31,546 nt of DNA. It comes from a virus. The stretch covers positions 1 to 31,546 of IMG/VR virus record IMGVR_UViG_3300037202_000009; one strand, written 5' to 3'. Shown piece after piece: positions 19,907-27,917 of the stretch. A program made the position numbers and the translations under genes. Numbering within the stretch: position 1 is the stretch's first letter; each line of letters begins with the position of its first letter. The notes below the pieces were generated by a model, which was given only the letters and a program-made list of their open reading frames with translations, did no database searches and was not told the origin of the DNA.

Positions 19907-22501
19907 ATGGCAATCCCGAAGATCATCGGCGCGCAGCGCGACTTCTCGGCGGGGGAACTCGACGTCGCGATGAAGCGCGCCGATGAAAACCCGATGATGA
20001 AGATCGGCGCGCGGCAGGCGCTGAACTGGCGCATCCTCAATTCCGGCGCCGCGTCGAACCGTCCTGGGCGCCGCATTCTGTTCCTGGAGACGGGCCGCGT
20101 CGAAAAGGTCCTGATGTCGCCGGGGAACACGTTCTTCCTCGTCTTCGGCGCGGGCTATCTGCGCGTCTACAACGCCGCTGGCGCGAACGTCTTTTCCTCG
20201 ACCGTTAAGGGCGACGGCGCGTCGGCAATCCCGTGGACCTCGGCAACGGCCGGCTCGGTCACGTTTGCCGTGGCGGCAGGATCGCAGCTTTCGATCTACA
20301 TCGCCTACGCCGATGGCGCCCCGAACAATGTCCCACAGGTGCTCACTTGGGATGGTGTTTCGCAGACGTCGACATGGACCCTTTCCACGTTTAAGGAGAC
20401 CATCGTCGGTATCGGCAAAAAGCGAACAATTTTTGCTCGCATTTCTCCGCAGAATGTTTCCATGCTGCCGAGTAACGTCACGGGCTATATCTCAATTATG
20501 TTCTCTCAGAACATTCTCGTTGCCGGAATGGTCGGCACGCGGATGGCCTATTGTGGTCGGCAAATTCTAATTACTGGTGTTTCAGACGGGATGCACGGAT
20601 CGGCTCTTGTTATAGAGCCGCTTCCGCCCAGCCAATACTTGACCGAGGCGTCGACATCAGGAATCTTTAACCTTGGTGACGAAATTAAAGGGGCATCAAC
20701 CGGCGCGACCGGGATAGTTATTTCGACCCCGAGCCAGCAAGTCCTTGATTTTGACTCGGTTGCCAATTTCCTCGTCGGCGACCTGATAAGAGGGGCGTCT
20801 TCTGGAGCCACAGGAACATTTATAACCGTCGACTCTTTTGGGGGGGGCGGCACTGTTAACCTGGCGACGAACACGCTTTTCGTTGCCGGCGAGTCTGTGT
20901 CTGGAGTAAATGGGACCGCCACTATTGCTTATGCCACAGGGGGTACTCTTGGAGTACAAGTTATCCCATCTAGTTCCGGGGACGCAATCCAGTTTGGAGC
21001 CACAGAGACCGTTGCTGGCCCATCGGGGTCGGCGGTGCTTTCTTCTGTTTCGACGGGCCTACCTGGGCCTGTATCGATATGGGATGACGAGGTAATGAAC
21101 GGATACCGAGGCTATCCCGCCTCGGTTTTCTTTGATCAGAATCGCCTTGGACTTTGCAATTTTCCGCAGCAACCGGCCGGCATTAGCTGGTCAGCTATCG
21201 GGTTGCCAACCGATCTCTATGTCGAGGGAGTTGGTGCAGCGGTCACTTCATCCAGCGCAATTTACGAATTTGCGCCAGGAAAATCGCAGGTTCTTTTTGT
21301 CGAGCCTGGGATGGAATCCAGCGAATTTATTTTTTGCGACAATGCGATCTATTATTTGCCGATCACTGTGCAAAACCCGCTCCAGCCCGGATCGGTTGCG
21401 TTTACCCTTCTCAGTGCTCAAGGCTGCTCTGCAAATGTGCGGCCACAGCCTGCGCAGCAGTCCATTCTTTTTGTCAAAGCAGGCGGGGTCGAGATAGGAG
21501 CGGTGCAGGCGCCTGGCGCCTACTATCGCCCCTACGTCGTCGACAACGTCTCGGAATTTCACTCGCACCTTTTCACCGGCTCGCCGCCCGTCGCGCTCGC
21601 GGTCCCGCCGGCCCCGAGCCAATTCGAGGAAAATTACGCCTACGTCTTGCTCGCCGACGGCTCCATGGTCGTCGGGAAATACGCCATCCGACAGGGCTTG
21701 CTCGACGTGGGGCCGGACGGGAAGCCGAAGATCGGCTGGTTGCCATGGACCGGCGATGGTGAGGTCGAATGGATTTCCGCTTTGGGCGGCGATCTTATCC
21801 TGACGACGAACTATCCGGCGAGCGGCGGATCGGGCTTCTCGAACGGCTACTCCAGCGGCTTCGGCGGCGGCGGGCTCGTCAGCGTCGTCGAAACGCTTGA
21901 CGCCATGCAGCCGCTCGACTGCGCGCTCGCCGTGAACGCCCTGCCGACTGCACTGGCCGCTTCCGGCGGCAAGGGGCCGCTGTGGTGGCTCCCCAGCGCC
22001 AGCGTGACGCTGTTCGACGGCGCGCGGCCGATGGGGACGTACCAGACCGACGCCAACGGCTTCATCGTGCCGCAGTTCAACGGCGGCGAGAACCTTGCGA
22101 GCGCGACGCTCATCGCCGGCCAGCCGTGGACCTCCGTGCTCGAACCGTTCGTCCCTGACGCGCCGCCCGGCCAAAGCCAGCATCAGCGCATGTTCAAGCG
22201 GCGTGTCTCGCGCATGGCCGTCTACGTGTCGAGTTCGACCGGCTTCCTCATGGCGCGGCTGTTCAGCGGGCCGATCACGCCGGCGACCGCCGCCGCGAGC
22301 CTCGCGCTCGGGACCGTCATGAACACGTTCCGCGTCACGACGTGGAACATCGGCGACAATGTCGAGGCCGCGCCGCCGCTGCGCGAGGAGGCATACCGCT
22401 GGCGCCCGCTCGGCCGCTCCTACGATCCGCGCATGGCCGTGATCAAGGACACGCCGGGACCTTTGATCATTCACGAAATTGGCTTGGAGGCGAGTCTCTG
22501 A
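19907..22501 (+). CDS. tail tubular protein B / nozzle, T7 gp12-like (864 aa)
   Basis: Start and length fit the nozzle family: IGAQRDFSAGELDVAMKRAD, then LNWRILNSGAASNRPGRRIL, and mid-protein YPASVFFDQNRLGLCNFPQQ with DNAIYYLP. The C-terminal part has the usual RMFKRRVSRMAVYVSSSTG. It makes the end of the short tail that contacts the cell. Residues ~168-528 are encoded by visibly lower-GC DNA. They include four ~35-residue beta repeats of the type 'F.vGd.i.GaSsGAtG.v' (near residues 255, 289, 325 and 363). These look like an inserted domain, possibly receptor-binding. No ribosome site is clear before the ATG. Confidence 0.78.
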   Translation: MAIPKIIGAQRDFSAGELDVAMKRADENPMMKIGARQALNWRILNSGAASNRPGRRILFLETGRVEKVLMSPGNTFFLVFGAGYLRVYNAAGANVFSSTVKGDGASAIPWTSATAGSVTFAVAAGSQLSIYIAYADGAPNNVPQVLTWDGVSQTSTWTLSTFKETIVGIGKKRTIFARISPQNVSMLPSNVTGYISIMFSQNILVAGMVGTRMAYCGRQILITGVSDGMHGSALVIEPLPPSQYLTEASTSGIFNLGDEIKGASTGATGIVISTPSQQVLDFDSVANFLVGDLIRGASSGATGTFITVDSFGGGGTVNLATNTLFVAGESVSGVNGTATIAYATGGTLGVQVIPSSSGDAIQFGATETVAGPSGSAVLSSVSTGLPGPVSIWDDEVMNGYRGYPASVFFDQNRLGLCNFPQQPAGISWSAIGLPTDLYVEGVGAAVTSSSAIYEFAPGKSQVLFVEPGMESSEFIFCDNAIYYLPITVQNPLQPGSVAFTLLSAQGCSANVRPQPAQQSILFVKAGGVEIGAVQAPGAYYRPYVVDNVSEFHSHLFTGSPPVALAVPPAPSQFEENYAYVLLADGSMVVGKYAIRQGLLDVGPDGKPKIGWLPWTGDGEVEWISALGGDLILTTNYPASGGSGFSNGYSSGFGGGGLVSVVETLDAMQPLDCALAVNALPTALAASGGKGPLWWLPSASVTLFDGARPMGTYQTDANGFIVPQFNGGENLASATLIAGQPWTSVLEPFVPDAPPGQSQHQRMFKRRVSRMAVYVSSSTGFLMARLFSGPITPATAAASLALGTVMNTFRVTTWNIGDNVEAAPPLREEAYRWRPLGRSYDPRMAVIKDTPGPLIIHEIGLEASL

Positions 22502-22950
22502 TGGGCCAAGCAGCATCCGCAGGCGCCAGCATCTTTCAGGCCGCAGGCCCGATAGTTCAGGGCATCGGCACGTCAAACGCCGACAAGTACCAGGCCGCCG
22601 AACAGGAACAAGCTGCGCAATACGGCGACCTCAAAGCGACGCAGACCAACGCGGCGCTGACGCGCAACCTCAACCAGACGCTCGGCAACATCGACGCCGT
22701 CCGCGCGGCGGCGCGCACCGATCCGACCTCGCCGACGGGCGCGGCCGTGCGCAACACGGTCGAGGCGACCGGCACCGAGAACAAGAACATTCAGGTCGAT
22801 AGCATCATGGCGCAGGCGGAACAGGATCGGGCGAGCGCCGCCTATCTGCGCAGCGCGTCAAGCATGGCGCTGCTCAGCGGCGGGATCAGCGCGGCTGGCG
22901 ATCTGATGAAGGGCTTCTCCGGTATGCCCGGCTTGTCGAGCGGGAGCTAA
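22501..22950 (+). CDS. internal virion (ejection) protein, gp14-like (149 aa)
   Basis: ATG 22501 overlaps the nozzle stop (TGATG). A short Ala/Gly-rich hydrophobic start (AASAGASIFQAAGPIVQGIG) is followed by a long helix (NADKYQAAEQEQAAQYGDLK ...) and a typical SPTGAAVRNTVEATGTEN stretch. It ends in a small hydrophobic segment (ASSMALLSGGISAAGDLMKG). This is the layout of gp14-like ejection proteins, which enter the outer membrane during infection. Call rests on layout and on position between nozzle and large ejection proteins. Confidence 0.7.
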   Translation: MGQAASAGASIFQAAGPIVQGIGTSNADKYQAAEQEQAAQYGDLKATQTNAALTRNLNQTLGNIDAVRAAARTDPTSPTGAAVRNTVEATGTENKNIQVDSIMAQAEQDRASAAYLRSASSMALLSGGISAAGDLMKGFSGMPGLSSGS

Positions 22951-22956
22951 ACGCAC

Positions 22957-25900
22957 ATGCCCGAACTTCTCGACCTCGTCCCGAAGGAAGTCGTCACTAG
23001 CCAGCAGCCGCGGGGCCTGAGCCCCGGACAGGTCGCGCAGCCGTATCAGGAACTCGGCGCCGCGCTCGACAAGATGGGCGCAGGGCTGGAGGACGTGGCG
23101 ACGCCGCTGGCCGAACGGCAAGGCGCGAAAGACGCACAGTCGATCACGCGGGACGCGCAGGGCAACCTCGTCGTCGCGCCGCCGCCGGCGATCTTCGGAC
23201 CGGCAGGAACCGCCTATGTGCGAGCGCTGCACGTTGGCGCGCTGGCGCAGGCGGACGGCGACGCCAAGCGGGCAGACCTGCAATTGCGTCAGCAGTTCCG
23301 CGACAATCCCGGAGCTTATGACCAATACGGGCAGCCGACGGGCGGCTATCTCTCTGCCGCCGACGCCTACAAGAAGAAGACCGTTGAGCAATATTCAGAC
23401 GCGCTTGGACCGGCGGTCGGCAACGCGGTCGGCCAAACGATCGACGCGACGACGACGCAGACCTACCGCGGACTCTTGAACGAAAAGGAACGCCTCGATC
23501 TGGAGCGCGCCGATTCGTCCATGACCGCGCGCATGACCTCGGCGCGCGACGATGCGATGGCGCTCGCCCGCCAAGGCGTTGGGACAGACAACCCAGCGAT
23601 GGTGCAGGCGCTTGACGCCTACAGCGGCGTCCTTGACGAACGCGCCAACAATCCGCGCCTCGCCTATTCCAAGGATCAGCGCACCCTAGATCTGCAAACG
23701 TTTCAAGGCGACCTCGCCGCAAACCGTTTCCTCTATCACACCAACGAGGCTTACAAGAGCGGCGGCGCGCAGGCGGCGGAACAGAGCGCGCAAGACATCC
23801 TTTCCAATCCAGACTACAAACTGACGCCCGCCGAGCGCGACCGCTACTATCACGAGGCGATCGGCGAGGTCCGCGCCAACGAGGCGATCCGCCATCAGAG
23901 CGTTGGCGAGGCGCGCGCCGCGTGGTCTGAGATCAAGATGTCGAGCCTGTACGGCCAGCCGATCGATCCCGAGGCGGTCGACTCAGCGATCAACGCCTTC
24001 AAGGCGGCGGGCGACTATGCGGGCGCGGCGGCGGCCGGCGCCTACGCCACGCACATGAAGCTCAACGATCAGTTTGGGCTCCAGCCGCTCGGCGATCAGG
24101 TGACGCAATTGAAGGGGCTCGTCGGCGGGACAAACGCCGCCAGCTACAACCAAGCGCTTGGGAAGGGCGACGTTCAAGGCGCGCTGCGGGCGACCGAAGG
24201 ACTGCGCACCAATGCCTATTGGGACGTCAACCACTGGCGAACCGGCTACGGCTCCGACACGGTAACGCGCGCTGATGGCTCGGTCGAGCCTGTCACGGCG
24301 ATGACGCAGATCACGCCGGCCGATGCCGAGCGTGACTTGATCCGCAGGACCGGGCTCGCGGCAGACCAGGCGCAGAAGCAGATCGGCGGCGCATGGGACC
24401 AGATGTCGGCGGCGACCCGCGCCGCGTTGACGAGCGTCGTCTACAACTACGGCCATCTACCGAATGATGTCGCCGCAGCAGCAGCGAGCGGAAGTCCAGA
24501 GGCGCTGGCTGGAGCGATTGCGTCGCACGCGGCGGACAACGCCGGCGCCAACGCCGCGCGCCGCCAGGCGGAAGCCGCTGCCGTGACGGGGAAGTTTGGA
24601 TTGACCGGCGTCGAGGGACAGGCGCCGACGCCAGCCTCGTCCGCGTGGCTCCAGCGCAATCGCGAACTGACGCTCAACAAGGACCTTTGGGACGGCTGGA
24701 AATCCGTCATGAAGGACTACGACGAGAAGCAAACTCAACCGGCGAACGATGTCGTCGACACGATCATGACCGGCGCACGGCAGGCCGGCAACGGCGCGCT
24801 GCTCGCGCAAATCTCACATGACATGAGCCGCATCGGCTACGCACAGACCGAAGCCGCCAAGCCGCTCGGCCAGCAGTCGGCCGACATCACGAAGATGGAT
24901 GCGATGGCGCAGGCGGGCAAACTCCAGCCCGGCCAAGCCGATCTCTTGAAGGACTTGCAGGCGCGCTACAACTCAATCTCGACCGGCCTCGAAGACAACC
25001 CTGTGAAGACGGCCGTCACGAACTTCGCCGATAAACTCCCGACGCCCGGCCCGCTCGACCTGTCCAATCCGCAGAACCTCGTCGCAGGATTGAAGGCGCG
25101 CGCGAGCATTGTCCAGGTCGCGGCGAACAATTGGGGCACTGGCCCGCTCGCCGCGCTCGACAAGCAGGACTTGATCCAAGTCAAATCGGCGCTCGCCAAT
25201 CCCGATCCGGCGGTCAAGGCCGGCATCTATGGCGCAATCGCCACGCTGCCCGAGGACGTGCGCAACGCCACGCTCAAGAAGATCGGCGGCGGCGAGCCGG
25301 CCGGCATGGCGGAGGCCGCAGCGGGCTCGATGATGGCGGACGCACCGGCCATTGGCATGTCGATTTTCCGCGGCCAGGCGGCAATGAAGGCCGACAAGCG
25401 CTACGATCCCGAGACGGAGAACGAAGGGAAGGCGAACTATTTGTCCGATCTTGACAAGGCGTTGCCGGCGACGGCGTTCTCGCTCCAAGGGCGGACCGAT
25501 CCCGGCGGCCCTTACTCGACTATCGCGACGATGGTAAAGGGCCGCTATGCCGATCTCGCCGCCCAAGCAGGCCAGACGACTTACGCGCCGGCCATGCTGA
25601 AACAGGCCGTGACCGATGTCACCGGCGGTATTCTGTCACACAATGGCGCGCCTCTTATCGCGCCGGTGCGCGGGATGGATCAGCAGACGTTTGACGGCGT
25701 GCTGCGCGGCGTGACTGACAACGACATGGGCGGCGCAGTGACGCTCGGCGGCCAGCGCATCACGGCCGATTATCTGCGCTCCAACGGCCAACTCGAAAGC
25801 GCAGGCGATGGCCGCTACTTCGTGCGCCTCGGCCGCGAACCGATGAAGCCGATCTATGCCTACACCCCGGCGCAGGCGCCGCCGCAGGGGAACGGCCAGT

Positions 25901-25992
25901 GGAGCAAGTTCACGCTCGATCTGCGCAACCGCGCGCCAATGCCGCGCGAACCCGTTGATGAAAGCCGACCTGACTGGATGACCGGACAGTGA
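22957..25992 (+). CDS. large ejection protein with GH24 muramidase domain (1011 aa)
   Basis: GGGAG lies ~10 bases before the ATG. The chain is mostly Ala/Gln-rich helix, as in internal virion proteins. At residues ~405-560 a phage-lysozyme domain is visible: RATEGLRTNAYWDVNHWRTG with E414, D423 and T429 in the exact E-x8-D-x5-T spacing of T4-type (GH24) muramidases. It is followed by GAWDQMSAATRAALTSVVYN and YGHLPNDVAAAAASGSPEAL. This would cut peptidoglycan locally during DNA entry. In T7 the enzyme of this type is a transglycosylase at the N-terminus of gp16, so family and position differ. The domain is intact. Confidence 0.82.
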   Translation: MPELLDLVPKEVVTSQQPRGLSPGQVAQPYQELGAALDKMGAGLEDVATPLAERQGAKDAQSITRDAQGNLVVAPPPAIFGPAGTAYVRALHVGALAQADGDAKRADLQLRQQFRDNPGAYDQYGQPTGGYLSAADAYKKKTVEQYSDALGPAVGNAVGQTIDATTTQTYRGLLNEKERLDLERADSSMTARMTSARDDAMALARQGVGTDNPAMVQALDAYSGVLDERANNPRLAYSKDQRTLDLQTFQGDLAANRFLYHTNEAYKSGGAQAAEQSAQDILSNPDYKLTPAERDRYYHEAIGEVRANEAIRHQSVGEARAAWSEIKMSSLYGQPIDPEAVDSAINAFKAAGDYAGAAAAGAYATHMKLNDQFGLQPLGDQVTQLKGLVGGTNAASYNQALGKGDVQGALRATEGLRTNAYWDVNHWRTGYGSDTVTRADGSVEPVTAMTQITPADAERDLIRRTGLAADQAQKQIGGAWDQMSAATRAALTSVVYNYGHLPNDVAAAAASGSPEALAGAIASHAADNAGANAARRQAEAAAVTGKFGLTGVEGQAPTPASSAWLQRNRELTLNKDLWDGWKSVMKDYDEKQTQPANDVVDTIMTGARQAGNGALLAQISHDMSRIGYAQTEAAKPLGQQSADITKMDAMAQAGKLQPGQADLLKDLQARYNSISTGLEDNPVKTAVTNFADKLPTPGPLDLSNPQNLVAGLKARASIVQVAANNWGTGPLAALDKQDLIQVKSALANPDPAVKAGIYGAIATLPEDVRNATLKKIGGGEPAGMAEAAAGSMMADAPAIGMSIFRGQAAMKADKRYDPETENEGKANYLSDLDKALPATAFSLQGRTDPGGPYSTIATMVKGRYADLAAQAGQTTYAPAMLKQAVTDVTGGILSHNGAPLIAPVRGMDQQTFDGVLRGVTDNDMGGAVTLGGQRITADYLRSNGQLESAGDGRYFVRLGREPMKPIYAYTPAQAPPQGNGQWSKFTLDLRNRAPMPREPVDESRPDWMTGQ

Positions 25993-27917
25993 TGCTTGAC
26001 CTCTGGCAGAACGATCAGTCCGCCGCGGCGCGCCCGTCTCCGCAGGAAGGGACCGACTTGCCAGCGACCGCCGCCGACACGTTCGACGCCGCGTGGTCAG
26101 AGTCGCGGCTGTTCAGCCAATCGCTCGCCGGGACCAACTCGCGTATGCAGGCGATGGAGGAATATGCGCAGAAGATCAGGGACGCGGGCGGCAACCTGAT
26201 CGGCGGCCTGTACGGGCCGAACGCGCTCGACCTCGCCAACAACACCCTTGCCGGCTTGAAAGCCAAGAACCCGGCGCTGACGCTCCAGCCGATGACCGAG
26301 GATGATGTCGCGCGCCGCGGCGTCGAACTTCGTCAGGGCGCGGTTGCGAACGCCGCCGACGTGGCGCAGCGCGAACAGAGCTTCGCCGGCCGGCTCGGCG
26401 GGATAGCTGGCGGCGTGGCCGGCGCGGCGGCCGACCCGGTCAACATCGTCGCCGCGGCGGCGGCGCCAGAAGCCAAGCTCGGCTTGCTCGGCACGACCCT
26501 CCTGTGGGGAGGCTTGGGCGGCGGTTCGCAATTGATCAACGAAGCCCTGCAAGGGAAAGAGCGCGAGCAAGTCCAGCCCGGCTACGAGACGAGCGGCGCG
26601 CCGGAGCAAAACGTCGCCGGGGCGGCCGTAGGCGGCGCGGCGCTCGGCGCAACGTTCAAGGCGCTCGGTGGCCTGTGGACGCGCGTCAAGACCGGCTCGT
26701 GGCCGACCTCCGTCCGCGACGCCGGCAACGTCGTCGAGAGCGAAGCTAATATCCAGGGCTCGAACATCCTGCCAGGCGTCGAGGGCGAGGCAGCGCATCG
26801 CGAGGCGCTAGGGCGCTCGATCGACCAAATCCTCAACAACCAGCCGGTCGACGCGCAAGTCGGAACAGCTTCGCGCGCGCTGATGGCGCGGCTGGAGAGC
26901 GAGCGGCGGTTCGCCGTCCCCGTCGTCGACATGAACGCGGTCCGGCTCACGTCCGAAGAAGCCGCGCTGCGCGAACAGCATGGGACGCTCCAGGCGACGA
27001 TCGACGCCCTGCCACCCGGCGATCAGACCGCGGCCGACCGGCTCAACCGATTGCAGGCCGTCGAGACCCAACTAGCAGAGGCGACCAACGCTACGGACCG
27101 CCGCGCGCTGAGTGAGCGCCGCGACCAGATCCTCGTCGACACGACGCCGGAAGCCTTGAAAGAAGCGGCCGCCCCAATCGAACAGCGGCGCGTCGCCGCG
27201 GCGCAACAAGCAGCGATCGAAGCGCGGCTCAATGACATCGCCGCCGAGCGCGGCAAGCTGACGCCGGCCGAACCGACGACGCCCGTCAATCTCGGTCAAA
27301 CCTCGCAAGTCCCGCCGACCCTGTTCGACCTGCACGAACAGCGCATCGACAACATGATGGAGATGCGGACGCAGGCGGCGAGCGCCGAAGCAGAGATGCG
27401 CCCGACGTGGCGCAATGGCCTCGAAGGCAGTGTGCGGCGGCTCGCCAACGTGGGCGGCTACGACATGCCCCGCGATGAAGCGGCGCGGCTCACCGACAGG
27501 CTCATGGACGCGCGGTCCGACGATGAGGCGCGCGCCATCATGAACGAACTCACAGCGCGCCCACGCACGCTACTGGATACCCTGCCGAGCGCGGCGGAGA
27601 TCGCGCGGGCCGAGCGCGCCAATGTCCTGCCCGAGCCGCTTGGCCGCTCCGCCGTCGAGGCGACAACGCCAGAGGCTATCGCTCAAACCGTCGGCTCGGC
27701 GCAGCATGACGTAGCACTGCAAAGCGCGGTCGAACGCGCGATCGACGACGCGGCGAAGGTCGGCAAGAAGGCGATGATCCCGATCGGAGTCGACGCGCAG
27801 GGCGAGCCAATCTATGGATCGCTGGCTTCGGCGCTCGACGACATCGGCAGAGATCGCAACGCCGCCGACCAACTGGAGTCGTGCATCAACCTTTCCGCCA
27901 ACACGGGTGAAAAATGA
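25992..27917 (+). CDS. internal virion (ejection) protein (641 aa)
   Basis: ATG 25992 overlaps the previous stop (TGATG). The first ~60 residues (TFDAAWSESRLFSQSLAGTN, then MQAMEEYAQKIRDAGG) are in the style of ejection-protein starts. A Gly/Ala hydrophobic stretch at ~130-190 (GGIAGGVAGAAADPVNIVAA ... LLGTTLLWGGLGGGSQLINE) could insert in a membrane. The remainder is long charged helix. No enzyme motif seen. It overlaps the next gene by ATGA. A role in the DNA-translocation tunnel is inferred from position and composition. Confidence 0.68.
   Translation: MLDLWQNDQSAAARPSPQEGTDLPATAADTFDAAWSESRLFSQSLAGTNSRMQAMEEYAQKIRDAGGNLIGGLYGPNALDLANNTLAGLKAKNPALTLQPMTEDDVARRGVELRQGAVANAADVAQREQSFAGRLGGIAGGVAGAAADPVNIVAAAAAPEAKLGLLGTTLLWGGLGGGSQLINEALQGKEREQVQPGYETSGAPEQNVAGAAVGGAALGATFKALGGLWTRVKTGSWPTSVRDAGNVVESEANIQGSNILPGVEGEAAHREALGRSIDQILNNQPVDAQVGTASRALMARLESERRFAVPVVDMNAVRLTSEEAALREQHGTLQATIDALPPGDQTAADRLNRLQAVETQLAEATNATDRRALSERRDQILVDTTPEALKEAAAPIEQRRVAAAQQAAIEARLNDIAAERGKLTPAEPTTPVNLGQTSQVPPTLFDLHEQRIDNMMEMRTQAASAEAEMRPTWRNGLEGSVRRLANVGGYDMPRDEAARLTDRLMDARSDDEARAIMNELTARPRTLLDTLPSAAEIARAERANVLPEPLGRSAVEATTPEAIAQTVGSAQHDVALQSAVERAIDDAAKVGKKAMIPIGVDAQGEPIYGSLASALDDIGRDRNAADQLESCINLSANTGEK

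Noticed and set aside
21248-22576. 442-codon ORF on the minus strand
   Set aside because: It lies antisense to the nozzle gene, has Arg-rich composition without motifs, and GC-rich codon bias explains its length.
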